This document shows, in pieces, positions 18,096 to 26,343 of a DNA stretch of 64,000 nt (position 1 is its first letter; each line of letters begins with the position of its first letter). Below the pieces are notes generated by a model. That model had not been told where the DNA came from and did no database searches. It saw nothing but the letters and a program-made list of their open reading frames with translations. The DNA is from Facklamia hominis CCUG 36813. GTDB taxonomy: Bacteria; Bacillota; Bacilli; Lactobacillales; Aerococcaceae. The position numbers and the translations under genes are program-made. The DNA is taken from NCBI RefSeq assembly GCF_000301035.1, contig NZ_JH932292.1, positions 1,813,103 through 1,877,102 of the forward strand. The letters are read 5' to 3'.

Positions 18096-19058
18096 ATGTT
18101 TCGATATATTCTAAAGCGGATTTTACAGATCATCCCTTTATTGATTGTAATTTCCTTTATTGTTTTTTCGTTGATTTATTTAGCACCTTTTGACGCCATT
18201 GATGCGATAACGACGCCAAATATGTCACCTCATCAGGTGGAGTTGCTTAAAGCCAAACATGGATTAGATAAGCCATTTTTGATGCAGTATCTGTATTGGG
18301 TTAAGAATATTTTACAAGGGGATTTTGGTGTGTCAATTATTAGTCAAAAGCCCATTGCTCAGGAATTAGCCCAGCGTATTCCAAATACAATTTCACTGGT
18401 TTTGCCGGCCTATGTGACAGCTTTTATTCTGGCAATTATATTAGGTTTATGGGCAGCAAGTCATCGAGGAACTTGGTTGGATCATCTGTTAGATAATATT
18501 AATACTTTAGGAATTTCCATGCCGCCTTTCTGGTTTGCCATGTTGATGATTTACTTCTTGGGTTATCGTTTAGACTTATTTCCGATTGTGGGAATGCACT
18601 CGGTAGGCCAGGAGGATTCTTGGGTTGATTTTTTGCAACACTTTACTATGCCATACTTGGTTTTAGTGGTGGCTATTTTCCCAGATTTAGCTCGGTATAT
18701 CCGGTCGTCGGCCTTAGGCCAATTGGATGAAGATTATGTTCAAGTGCAAAAGTCCCTTGGTGCTTCAAAGTCGGGTATTTTTCGGCGACATATTAGTCGA
18801 AATGTCCTCTTGCCTTTAGTGACTCAAATTGGCTTTGCGCTGCCGATGTTAGTAACCGGGGCGATCATTTCCGAAACGATCTTTCAATGGCCAGGCGTGG
18901 GACCTTATTTCATGAGTGCGACTAAGCAGTTGGATTATCCTGTCATCATGGCTGTGATGCTCTTATCGGCAAGCTTGGTGATTATCGGAAATCTATTGGC
19001 AGATATTCTTTATACGATTGTGGATCCGCGTATTCGGCAAGGAGGTCAGTCTGCATGA
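18096..19058 (+). CDS. Peptide-type ABC transporter permease (OppB/DppB-like)
   Basis: This 320-residue inner-membrane permease has the OppB/DppB N-terminal signature MFRYILKRILQIIPLLIVIS, then about six helices and the EAA-like loop with DYVQVQKSLGASKSGIFRRHISRN that docks the ATPases. It forms the channel with the next gene product. A longer frame begins at 18051, but AAAGGAG at 18083-18089 points to the ATG at 18096. The stop codon overlaps the start of the next gene (ATGA), so translation is coupled. Confidence 0.93.
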   Translation: MFRYILKRILQIIPLLIVISFIVFSLIYLAPFDAIDAITTPNMSPHQVELLKAKHGLDKPFLMQYLYWVKNILQGDFGVSIISQKPIAQELAQRIPNTISLVLPAYVTAFILAIILGLWAASHRGTWLDHLLDNINTLGISMPPFWFAMLMIYFLGYRLDLFPIVGMHSVGQEDSWVDFLQHFTMPYLVLVVAIFPDLARYIRSSALGQLDEDYVQVQKSLGASKSGIFRRHISRNVLLPLVTQIGFALPMLVTGAIISETIFQWPGVGPYFMSATKQLDYPVIMAVMLLSASLVIIGNLLADILYTIVDPRIRQGGQSA

Positions 19059-19897
19059 TGAGAAAAATTAAACGAGCGATTCGTTTGAATCCAAGATATG
19101 GCTTGGCTCTAGTGTTATTAACTGTGCTTATTTTATTGGCGGTCTTGGCTCCCTTTCTGGGGATCGATCCGAATCAAACAGATGTTAGCTCAATGATGCA
19201 AGGGCCTTCGGCAGATCATTGGTTTGGAACGGATGAGTTAGGGCGCGATTATTTTATTCGGGTGCTCTATGGTGGTCGTGTGTCCTTATTTGTAGGATTT
19301 GTGTCGATGATCGCGACGAGTTTAATTGGTTTGATTGTAGGTTTAGTCTCGGGTTATTATGGAGGCTGGATTGATTCGTTCCTGATGCGACTGGTTGATA
19401 TTCTGTCATCGATTCCATGGTTAGTGTTGGTTATCGTATTAAGTGTATTTATGAAGCCAGGGCTAACTTCCATCATTATTGTGATTGGGGGATTTTCTTG
19501 GATGGGCATTGCCCGTTTGATGCGGGCAGAGACGCTGGCCATGCGGGAACGTGATTATGTGATCTATGCTCAATTTATTAAGGTGCCAGCATGGAAGATT
19601 ATGATGAAGCATATCGTGCCGGGAATTTTTCCAACGCTTTTGGTGGCAGCAACTGCAAGTATTGCATCGGCTATTATGACAGAATCTTCTTTAAGCTTTC
19701 TAGGCGTTGGGTTACAACCTCCGCACGCATCTTGGGGTTCTTTGCTGCAAAATGCTCAGAGTTCTCTGCAAAGTGCCCCTCATATGGCCATTATTCCGGG
19801 TCTACTGATTATGTTGACGATCTATGCCTTTAATCAGTTAGGCCAATTGATTCAAACAGTCTATGAAATGGAGGAAATCCATGACGAAGATTATTGA
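19055..19897 (+). CDS. Peptide-type ABC transporter permease (OppC/DppC-like)
   Basis: This is the second permease, 280 residues, with the OppC/DppC N-terminal region (LAPFLGIDPNQTDV), the HWFGTDELGRDYFIRVLYGGR motif that is diagnostic of the family, and an EAA loop (RERDYVIYAQFIKVPAWKIM). It begins with ATGATG overlapping the previous stop and overlaps the next gene by 17 bases, so the membrane and ATPase genes form one tight unit. Confidence 0.93.
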   Translation: MMRKIKRAIRLNPRYGLALVLLTVLILLAVLAPFLGIDPNQTDVSSMMQGPSADHWFGTDELGRDYFIRVLYGGRVSLFVGFVSMIATSLIGLIVGLVSGYYGGWIDSFLMRLVDILSSIPWLVLVIVLSVFMKPGLTSIIIVIGGFSWMGIARLMRAETLAMRERDYVIYAQFIKVPAWKIMMKHIVPGIFPTLLVAATASIASAIMTESSLSFLGVGLQPPHASWGSLLQNAQSSLQSAPHMAIIPGLLIMLTIYAFNQLGQLIQTVYEMEEIHDEDY

Positions 19898-20756
19898 TAT
19901 TGAAAATTTAACCATTCATTTAAATAAGAAAGCTATGGCTAAGCGTGAGTTGGTCCATGGTATTTCGACGCATTTTTCAAAAAATAAGATCACTGGAGTG
20001 GTGGGTGAATCTGGCTCGGGCAAGAGTATTACCATGCGGTCTCTAATGGGATTGTTACCTGAATCTTTGCAGGCTCATTATTCGAGTTACCAGTTTGATA
20101 GTCAAGCGGTGACGGGAAATTTATTGAAGTTGCCAATCTCGATGATTTTTCAGGATTCGATGACTTCACTTAATCCACTTCGTAAGATTGATTATCATTT
20201 ATTAGAAGTGATTGATCGCTATCATCCCATGGAAAAAGATCAAGCTTATCATCGTGTTATTGAGGAATTAGCGTCGGTAGGTATTAACCATCCTGAACAG
20301 GTGGCTAAGCAGTTTCCTTTTGAATTATCAGGTGGGATGCGTCAACGGGTTATGATCGCCTTAGCCCTGTTAAAAGATCCGCAGCTCTTAATTGCTGATG
20401 AGCCAACAACTGCCTTAGATGTAACGATTCAAAAGCAGATTTTGGATTTAATTCAAAAGAAACAAGTGACACAAGATCTAAGTGTCATTTTAGTCACTCA
20501 CGACTTGGCGGTGGTGGCGGAAGTTTGTGATGAGGTCAAAGTTCTATTCGATGGGGTCATTGTTGAAGAAGGTAGTGTGGAAGATCTCTTCTATCGGCCA
20601 GCGCATGCTTACACTCAGGAACTGATTAAGGCGATTCCTCGCGGTGTGAATGGCGAAGAATTATATAGTATGACTTCTTTTAGTCTGTCAGAAGCAGAAA
20701 AAGCCGGTCGTCTGATCGAGATTGAGCCCGGTCATCGGGTATTGAAGGAGGGGTAA
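19881..20756 (+). CDS. Peptide-type ABC transporter ATPase (OppD/DppD-like)
   Basis: This 291-residue ATPase powers uptake through the two permeases. Walker A is GESGSGKS (about 42-49), the signature is LSGGMRQRV, Walker B is LLIADEPTTALD, and the H-loop is VTHD. The start at 19881 is supported by GGAGG at 19870-19874; the longer frame (19863) has no ribosome site. The C-terminal extension after the core is short but keeps an IEIEPGH motif, as in Dpp/Opp ATPases. Confidence 0.93.
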   Translation: MTKIIDIENLTIHLNKKAMAKRELVHGISTHFSKNKITGVVGESGSGKSITMRSLMGLLPESLQAHYSSYQFDSQAVTGNLLKLPISMIFQDSMTSLNPLRKIDYHLLEVIDRYHPMEKDQAYHRVIEELASVGINHPEQVAKQFPFELSGGMRQRVMIALALLKDPQLLIADEPTTALDVTIQKQILDLIQKKQVTQDLSVILVTHDLAVVAEVCDEVKVLFDGVIVEEGSVEDLFYRPAHAYTQELIKAIPRGVNGEELYSMTSFSLSEAEKAGRLIEIEPGHRVLKEG

Positions 20757-20757
20757 G

Positions 20758-21633
20758 ATGTTAAGATTAGAGAAGATTTCAAAGACTTATCAAAAAAAGA
20801 ATCTTTTTGGTCAGCTACAAGCCCAAGTTCATGCCCTAAAAGATGTTAATTTAACCATTCAAACTGGGGAATGTCTAGGTCTAGTGGGCGAGTCGGGATC
20901 GGGTAAGTCGACTTTGGGGAAGGTTATTCTAGGCTTGGAGCAAGCAACTGACGGTAAGCTTTATTATAAAGAGCAAGAAGTAAATGATAAGTTGCGTGAA
21001 GAATTGAGTCGGCGTCGAGCCTTTCAAATAATATTTCAAGATCCTTCGTCAGCCATGAATCCCCATTTGTCTGCTCTTTCGATTGTGGCTGAGCCGTTGT
21101 TGTTAGTCTATCCTAAAGCGGAGGCTTTAAAGCGCGCAAGAGCCATCTTACAAGAAATGGGCTTTCGATCTGCTGATCTTTCCAAAAAGCCTAATGAATT
21201 CTCTGGAGGTCAAAAACAACGAATTGTGATTGCCCGAGCGATTGCCTTGGATCCCGAGTTTGTGGTCTGTGATGAACCTGTTTCAGCGCTAGATGTATCA
21301 ATTCAAGCTCAGATTATTAATTTATTAATGCGATTGCAAAAAGACAAACATTTAACCTATTTATTTATTTCTCATGATTTAGCCATGGTACGGTCAATCT
21401 CTCAGCGAGTGGCTGTTATGTATCAGGGGCAACTCGTTGAAGTAGCACCTACTGAAGCTATTTTCTCGAATCCGCAACACGCTTATACCAAGCGACTTTT
21501 GAGTGCGATTCCGATTGCTGATCCTAGACGAGCTAAAGAACGGCGTATGAATGAGGATGACGGTGAATTAGCCCCAATTCAACTTGGAACCAAGTGGCTA
21601 GAAATTGAGCCGGGGCATGGCGTCTTAGTCTAA
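20758..21633 (+). CDS. Peptide-type ABC transporter ATPase (OppF/DppF-like)
   Basis: This is the partner ATPase, 291 residues, with Walker A GESGSGKST, signature FSGGQKQRI, Walker B FVVCDEPVSALD and H-loop ISHD. It begins one base after the previous stop codon. The last gene of the operon; I see no clear hairpin terminator after it, and the next promoter starts only 26 bases on. Like its partner it ends with an EIEPGH motif. Confidence 0.93.
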   Translation: MLRLEKISKTYQKKNLFGQLQAQVHALKDVNLTIQTGECLGLVGESGSGKSTLGKVILGLEQATDGKLYYKEQEVNDKLREELSRRRAFQIIFQDPSSAMNPHLSALSIVAEPLLLVYPKAEALKRARAILQEMGFRSADLSKKPNEFSGGQKQRIVIARAIALDPEFVVCDEPVSALDVSIQAQIINLLMRLQKDKHLTYLFISHDLAMVRSISQRVAVMYQGQLVEVAPTEAIFSNPQHAYTKRLLSAIPIADPRRAKERRMNEDDGELAPIQLGTKWLEIEPGHGVLV

Positions 21634-21658
21634 TATAGGTCGACGTCGTGAAGAAGGT

Positions 21659-21687
21659 TTTGCATATCAATGCGGTCATGATATAAT
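21659..21687 (+). promoter_or_regulatory. Promoter of U32 gene pair
   Basis: TATAAT (21682-21687) is preceded by TG (21679-21680), an extended -10 box. A weak -35, TTTGCA, lies at 21659-21664 with a 17-bp spacer. Confidence 0.7.
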
Positions 21688-21741
21688 GTCTTTGTTTTGT
21701 CTTAGTGGATGAAGAATCACAATGAAAGAAAGAAGAGTCTA

Positions 21742-22662
21742 ATGATTGAATTAATTACCAGTGCCGAGTCGCTAGAACAAGCCTATGCCCTAGTGGATTT
21801 GGGTGTTTCACAAGTGATTATCGGTGAAGCTGAATTTGGCCTTCGGATTCCTGGCCATTTTACCTTTGAAGAGATGAAGCAAGTGTGTGACTATGCCCAT
21901 CAAAAAGGGACGCAAGTAGTGGTTGCTGCGAATGCGATTCTCCATAATGAAAAAATTAAAAAGGCCCGTCCTTTCTTGGCTGCTGTTAAAAAAACGGGAG
22001 CTGACAAGTTGTTAGTGGGAGATACCGGCTTAATTCAGATTTTAAAAGAAGACGCCTATCGTATGCCTTATATTTATGATGCAGCGGTCTTGGTGACTTC
22101 CTCTGGGCAGGTTAATTTTTGGGCTAAGTATGGGGCGGTTGCTTCCATGGTAGCCCACGAAGTTCCTTTGTTTGAATTGCAAGAAATGGTCCAAGGGGCT
22201 GAGATTCCATTGATTTATCAAGTCTATGGATCCGCCTGTATTCACCAAAGTCGTCGTGAATTACTAACCAATTATTTTTCCTATGTGGGTCATGATGCTG
22301 CGACCTATGAAGGGCGACATCTATTCCTTTCGGAACCGAATAAGCCAGAAACCCATTATTCCATCTATCAGGATGATCATGGAACACATATTTTTGCCAA
22401 TGATGACCTGAACTTACTGGAGTATTTACCAAAATTGCAGCAAGCTTCGGTTGATCACTGGTTTTTAGACGGTTTGTATTGTCCAGGATCGGATTTTGTG
22501 GCGATTGTTGAAGTCTATCAAGAGGCTGCTCAAGCACTTGAATCCGGTGAATGGGATCAAGCATTGCTAGATCAATGGCAAGCAAGTATCCAAGCGCATC
22601 ACCCAACTAACCGTAGTTTAGGGACAGGCTTTTTCTTGCATGAGCCTGGCCTAGTGAAATAA
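21742..22662 (+). CDS. Peptidase U32 family protein, TrhP1/YrrN-like
   Basis: This 306-residue U32 protein matches in length and order the first of the YrrN/YrrO pair of Bacillus, named TrhP1 and TrhP2 for their role in making 5-hydroxyuridine at tRNA position 34. The N-terminal ELITSAESLEQAYALVDLG and GEAEFGLRIPGHFTFEEM match the TIM-barrel start of the family. Unlike its partner it lacks the Cys cluster, having only isolated Cys residues. An ATG at 21709 is in frame; the one at 21742 gives the usual family length, but both have weak ribosome sites. Collagenase annotations seen for U32 proteins are probably misleading here. Confidence 0.85.
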   Translation: MIELITSAESLEQAYALVDLGVSQVIIGEAEFGLRIPGHFTFEEMKQVCDYAHQKGTQVVVAANAILHNEKIKKARPFLAAVKKTGADKLLVGDTGLIQILKEDAYRMPYIYDAAVLVTSSGQVNFWAKYGAVASMVAHEVPLFELQEMVQGAEIPLIYQVYGSACIHQSRRELLTNYFSYVGHDAATYEGRHLFLSEPNKPETHYSIYQDDHGTHIFANDDLNLLEYLPKLQQASVDHWFLDGLYCPGSDFVAIVEVYQEAAQALESGEWDQALLDQWQASIQAHHPTNRSLGTGFFLHEPGLVK

Positions 22663-22685
22663 TCATTTGAAAGGAAGTGAGTCGA

Positions 22686-23921
22686 ATGAAAGGTCAAAAA
22701 CCTGAACTTTTAGCGCCAGCAGGCACGCTAGAAAAATTAAAAATTGCGATTCATTATGGAGCGGATGCTTGCTACATTGGAGGCGAAGCATATGGCTTGC
22801 GTAGTCGCGCAGGGAACTTCACTTATGAAGAAATGGAAGAGGCCGTAGCTTTTGCTCATGAACGTGGTCGTAAAGTCTATGTAGCAGCGAATATGGTGAC
22901 CCATGAGGGGAATGAACAAGGGGCTGGCGATTTCTTTAAACGCTTGAGAGACATTGGTATCGATGCTGTTATTATTTCAGATCCAGCCTTGATGCAGATT
23001 TGTGCGAGTCAAGCACCAGGCTTAGAGATGCATTTGTCAACGCAACAGTCAGCCGTCAATTATGAGACCTTAAACTTCTGGCAGGATGCTGGCTTAACAC
23101 GCTGTGTATTGGGGCGGGAAGTCTCGATGGATGAAGTGAAAGAAATCCGAGCCAATACGGATGTTGAGATTGAAGCGTTTATTCATGGTGCTATGTGTAT
23201 CTCTTATTCGGGTCGCTGTACATTATCTAATCATATGGCTCATCGGGACGCTAACCGAGGGGGCTGTTGTCAATCTTGCCGTTGGAAGTATGGGCTTTAT
23301 GATTTGCCGATTTATGGGGATAAAGAAATGCTAGATTCCGATAGTCAAGGTCAAGAAGTACCTTTTGCTATGTCAGCGGTGGATCTATCGATGATTAATT
23401 TTATCCCAGATATTATTGATGCCGGGATTGACTCCTTAAAGATTGAAGGTCGAATGAAGTCCATTCATTATGTTTCAACAGTTGTCAATGTCTATCGTAA
23501 GGCGATCGATACCTATTTTGAGGATCCAGATAATTATCAAGTAGATCCTGAATGGATTGAGGAATTATGGAAGACGGCTCAACGAGAGTTGGCGACAGGA
23601 TTTTACTATGGTCGTCCTACGGAGAATGAACAAATTTTTGGTCCTCCTCGTCAGATTGCTCAGTATCGGTTTGTTGCCGAGGTGTTGGATTATGATCCTA
23701 CGACGCAATTAGCTAAAATTCAACAACGGTATAAGTTTGCGACGGGCGATGAGATCGAATTTTATGGTCCGGGATTTCGTCATCATTATAGTCAAGTGGG
23801 ACCCTTGTGGAATGATCAAGGAGAGTCAGTACCTGATGCGCCTCATCCTATGGAGATTTTAACCATGAAGGTGGACTTCCCGGTTAAGCCTCATGATATG
23901 ATTCGCAAAGCGGTTGACTGA
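22686..23921 (+). CDS. Peptidase U32 family protein, TrhP2/YrrO-like tRNA hydroxylation protein
   Basis: This 411-residue U32 protein resembles YrrO/TrhP2 (and E. coli YegQ/TrhP). It has the family core GAMCISYSGRCTLSNH and GGCCQSCRWKY with the conserved Cys residues thought to hold an iron-sulfur cluster, and the KIEGRMKSIHYV motif. The family makes 5-hydroxyuridine at tRNA position 34 by a route known to depend on prephenate. The start is the ATG at 22686 after AAAGGAAG; the in-frame GTG at 22677 overlaps that site. It forms an operon with the gene before it, 23 bases apart. No TrmR-like methyltransferase gene is nearby. Confidence 0.88.
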   Translation: MKGQKPELLAPAGTLEKLKIAIHYGADACYIGGEAYGLRSRAGNFTYEEMEEAVAFAHERGRKVYVAANMVTHEGNEQGAGDFFKRLRDIGIDAVIISDPALMQICASQAPGLEMHLSTQQSAVNYETLNFWQDAGLTRCVLGREVSMDEVKEIRANTDVEIEAFIHGAMCISYSGRCTLSNHMAHRDANRGGCCQSCRWKYGLYDLPIYGDKEMLDSDSQGQEVPFAMSAVDLSMINFIPDIIDAGIDSLKIEGRMKSIHYVSTVVNVYRKAIDTYFEDPDNYQVDPEWIEELWKTAQRELATGFYYGRPTENEQIFGPPRQIAQYRFVAEVLDYDPTTQLAKIQQRYKFATGDEIEFYGPGFRHHYSQVGPLWNDQGESVPDAPHPMEILTMKVDFPVKPHDMIRKAVD

Positions 23922-23993
23922 TGAATAATAGAAGATTTGTTTAAATGAGCTAGAATACGATTATTGTGTGAAAGGTTATCGGTCAATAAATGC

Positions 23994-24041
23994 AAAAGAG
24001 TGCGATGAGAGTGGTTACTGCCACTTTTGTCGCACTCTTTT
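23994..24041. terminator. Bidirectional terminator between convergent operons
   Basis: A 12-bp perfect stem, AAAAGAGTGCGA (23994-24005) with TCGCACTCTTTT (24030-24041), contains an inner AGTGG/CCACT stem. The A and T runs at its ends let it serve both the U32 operon and the opposing chorismate mutase operon. Confidence 0.92.
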
Positions 24042-24047
24042 GTGTCC

Positions 24048-24320
24048 TTATTTTTGATGCTTGATCCAGTCTGCTTGATGGCGACGGGATAGACGCATGA
24101 GTTCTAGGTATAATTCAGCCAGGTCTTCTTTGAGTGAAGGATCTGTTAAGTAAGACTGGACTTTTTTGATGACTTGGTCTTCACGAGAGGCATCAAGAAT
24201 TGGTAATTGATTGGCGAATTTAATCGCCGCTACTTTTTCGACAGTTCGGGTTCGTTGTTCGAAGAGAGCGACGATTTGACGGTCGATGTGATCAATGGTT
24301 TTTCTTTCTTGGTCGAACAT
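24048..24320 (-). CDS. Chorismate mutase (AroQ class)
   Basis: This is a 90-residue single-domain chorismate mutase that turns chorismate into prephenate. All active-site residues of the E. coli AroQ domain can be aligned: Arg6, Arg23, Lys34, Asp43, Arg46, Glu47, Ser78 and Gln82. It has no fused prephenate dehydratase, dehydrogenase or DAHP synthase domain. The start ATG has AAAGGAA upstream. It lies 15 bases after the SLC13-type permease gene and shares its promoter. Its product feeds Phe/Tyr synthesis and is also needed by TrhP-type tRNA hydroxylation, which the convergent U32 genes may perform. Confidence 0.93.
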   Translation of the reverse strand: MFDQERKTIDHIDRQIVALFEQRTRTVEKVAAIKFANQLPILDASREDQVIKKVQSYLTDPSLKEDLAELYLELMRLSRRHQADWIKHQK

Positions 24321-24335
24321 AAAAATTTCCTTTCA

Positions 24336-25814
24336 TTAAGGGATTTGACTGAGAATTTGGCTTCCAAGCGGGTAGGCGATGAAGCAACTTGTTAAGATGC
24401 TGAGGATCAAGATCCATCCTCCGTATTTAAGGGTGTCGGCACTGCTGGTCCATCCGGATCCAATAGAGATGGCGACATAGGGCATGGCGGGAGGAGTCAT
24501 CAATGCTAAGGAAGCCATAAAGCCGATCAAGCAAGCGATGACAGCAGCGTTAATGGTTAGATCGGGGTTGGCCGTTACCAAGGTCGTTAAGAGCGTGGTA
24601 ACCATGGTGGTAGTCACTAAATTGGACGAAAAATTCGTTTGAAGCCCTGCCCAAATAATGAAGACACCAACCACCATCCAAGGACTTAATTGAGATAGTA
24701 CTGGACCTAGGGCATCTTGGATCAGTTGAGTGACGGCAAATTGCGGATTAGTCAGCAAGGAACCTAGGCTTAGGGTTGCGGCAACGATTAAAAGGCTCGG
24801 CCAATAGACCCCTTTTGCAATGGCTGTTTGTAGGGAAATTAAGGATTTTCCTTTTGGTCGCAGGGTTGCTAATAGGAACACGCCTAGCATTGGTGGAAAG
24901 GCAATCCCAGCATTTTTGAAGAAGGTACCGATACTTGGGAATAGTGGTGCTAGCAATTCAGGTAGGAGCCATAGTGCCACGACTAAGCTAAAAATAGCCA
25001 TGACCCACTTTTCATGGGAATCACTATCAGGAAGTGCCTGCAAACTCTTGATTTTTTGAATTTGCCAATCGGAGACATCTAGCCGCCAGATAAAGACTAA
25101 GGATAACCAAAGTAAAGCATATAGGATCAGCCCACTCGGAATAGCAAAAGTCATATATTGAGCATTTGTAATAGCTTGACCAAAGGCGGATTGATAAATT
25201 CCCATAGCAGTGATGGCAAAGACATGATTGATGGGTGTCATTGCTGTTCCAATAGCAATTGTGCTAAAGAGGGCTACTAGAAGTTTGGATGCTTGAGGGT
25301 CCCCTTTTTTAACTTGGAATTGTTCAACCATTTCTTCATAGAGCGAAAAGGCGATCATAAAAAGGATTGTCGGAGAGATAAAGCAAGCTAACAAGAGTAA
25401 AGATGTTAGAAAAGCAAAAATAAAACGAAAGGTAGAAGCCTGTGCCCAATGACTATTGAGGGCTTTAGCTAAAACCCGCTTTAAACAAGGGGTATCCTGG
25501 AGGGCAAAAGTCAGAATAAAGGTAAAGAATAAAAAGACGAAGGTGGTATTGCCAAAGGATAGTTGGAAGATTTCAGCAAAAGAGCTTCCTGGTAATAGTC
25601 CTAAACAAATTAAACAGAGTAATGAAGGCCAGTCAATAGCCACGAAGAGCCAAAGAATGAGACTGGCCAAAAAAATAGTAATCAGAGAAAAAGTGGGACT
25701 GCTTAAGCCTAATAATTGCCAATGCAGGCTGTTGTTTAGCAGGCTGATCACTAATAAGACAGCTGCTATAAGGCATGCAGATTTTTTGATCCAGTTAGAG
25801 GAAGAATCAGTCAC
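24336..25814 (-). CDS. SLC13/DASS-family anion permease
   Basis: This 492-residue protein has about 12 hydrophobic segments and resembles the divalent anion:Na+ symporter (DASS, SLC13) branch of the ion transporter superfamily. Conserved features include the two half-repeats with re-entrant loops: AIGTAMTPINHVFAI in the first half and LMTPPAMPYVAISIGSG in the second. Possible substrates are di- or tricarboxylates; the exact one is unknown. It starts with GTG at 25814, preceded by AAAGGAG; an overlapping ATG at 25816 would stop at once. It is the first gene of an operon with chorismate mutase, which hints at an aromatic or precursor anion, but this is a guess. Confidence 0.85.
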   Translation of the reverse strand: MTDSSSNWIKKSACLIAAVLLVISLLNNSLHWQLLGLSSPTFSLITIFLASLILWLFVAIDWPSLLCLICLGLLPGSSFAEIFQLSFGNTTFVFLFFTFILTFALQDTPCLKRVLAKALNSHWAQASTFRFIFAFLTSLLLLACFISPTILFMIAFSLYEEMVEQFQVKKGDPQASKLLVALFSTIAIGTAMTPINHVFAITAMGIYQSAFGQAITNAQYMTFAIPSGLILYALLWLSLVFIWRLDVSDWQIQKIKSLQALPDSDSHEKWVMAIFSLVVALWLLPELLAPLFPSIGTFFKNAGIAFPPMLGVFLLATLRPKGKSLISLQTAIAKGVYWPSLLIVAATLSLGSLLTNPQFAVTQLIQDALGPVLSQLSPWMVVGVFIIWAGLQTNFSSNLVTTTMVTTLLTTLVTANPDLTINAAVIACLIGFMASLALMTPPAMPYVAISIGSGWTSSADTLKYGGWILILSILTSCFIAYPLGSQILSQIP

Positions 25815-25878
25815 ATGAATCGCTCCTTTATGGTAAAATTAGTCGGTTTTATGATAACGTATTTTCAGTAAATTATCC

Positions 25879-25908
25879 ATTATAGAGATATTTGGGGTAT
25901 CCTGACAA
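25879..25908 (-). promoter_or_regulatory. Promoter of SLC13/chorismate mutase operon
   Basis: On the minus strand, TTGTCA (25903-25908), 18-bp spacer, TATAAT (25879-25884), about 65 bases upstream of the permease start. Confidence 0.78.
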
Positions 25909-25965
25909 TTAAAGCTGTTGCTTTGAAAGATATCGTATTAAAAGATAAACATCTGACTTTTTTTA

Positions 25966-25974
25966 TGTTATAAT
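25966..25974 (+). promoter_or_regulatory. Extended -10 promoter of secG
   Basis: TGTTATAAT, an extended -10 box (TG-N-TATAAT), with no good -35. It lies about 37 bases before the secG start, back to back with the SLC13 promoter. Confidence 0.65.
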
Positions 25975-26010
25975 TAGACAGATAGCCAAACTGTGTGAGG
26001 AGGACTAAAA

Positions 26011-26244
26011 GTGATCAAGGCTTTAACAATCGCCCTAGTGGTGGTGTCTATTTTAATTATACTATTTGTTATTATGCAACCGTCAAAAAGTAATGCCGCT
26101 TCAACCTTAACCGGAGGTGGCGATGACGGGACCGTTAAACAAAAAGCGCGCGGTTTCGAGGCATTCTTGATTCGTTCAACAACGGTTTTAGGAATCGCCT
26201 TTTTTGTAATTGCGATTGCGCTGGCTTATTTCTCAGCCAAATAG
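26011..26244 (+). CDS. secG: Preprotein translocase subunit SecG
   Basis: SecG is a small subunit of the SecYEG channel. The 77-residue sequence has two membrane helices (about residues 3-22 and 55-74) joined by a Gly/Ser-rich cytoplasmic loop with LTGGGDD, the family hallmark. The start is GTG at 26011, seven bases after GAGGAGG. It heads the secG-esterase-rnr-smpB arrangement common in Bacillota, but here a strong terminator separates it from the rest. Confidence 0.95.
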   Translation: MIKALTIALVVVSILIILFVIMQPSKSNAASTLTGGGDDGTVKQKARGFEAFLIRSTTVLGIAFFVIAIALAYFSAK

Positions 26245-26256
26245 TTGGAATCATAG

Positions 26257-26294
26257 ACGTACAAGCCCTATAATTGGCGACTTGTACGTTTTTT
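26257..26294 (+). terminator. Terminator after secG
   Basis: ACGTACAAG (26257-26265) pairs perfectly with CTTGTACGT (26281-26289), followed by a T run. Confidence 0.93.
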
Positions 26295-26343
26295 CATTAT
26301 AATAATTGGAGTGCATTAGTTAGTTTAAGCAGGAGGGTTTTTC

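Noticed and set aside
22124-22606. 160-codon minus-strand frame
   Set aside because: Lies fully opposite the TrhP1-like gene; no family resemblance and no start signals.
21742-23921. U32 genes as secreted collagenases or virulence proteases
   Set aside because: No signal peptides, and size, order and Cys pattern match the tRNA hydroxylation proteins TrhP1/TrhP2.
25456-25818. 120-codon plus-strand frame
   Set aside because: Antisense to the SLC13-type permease; Lys/Arg-rich composition is what hydrophobic codons give in reverse.
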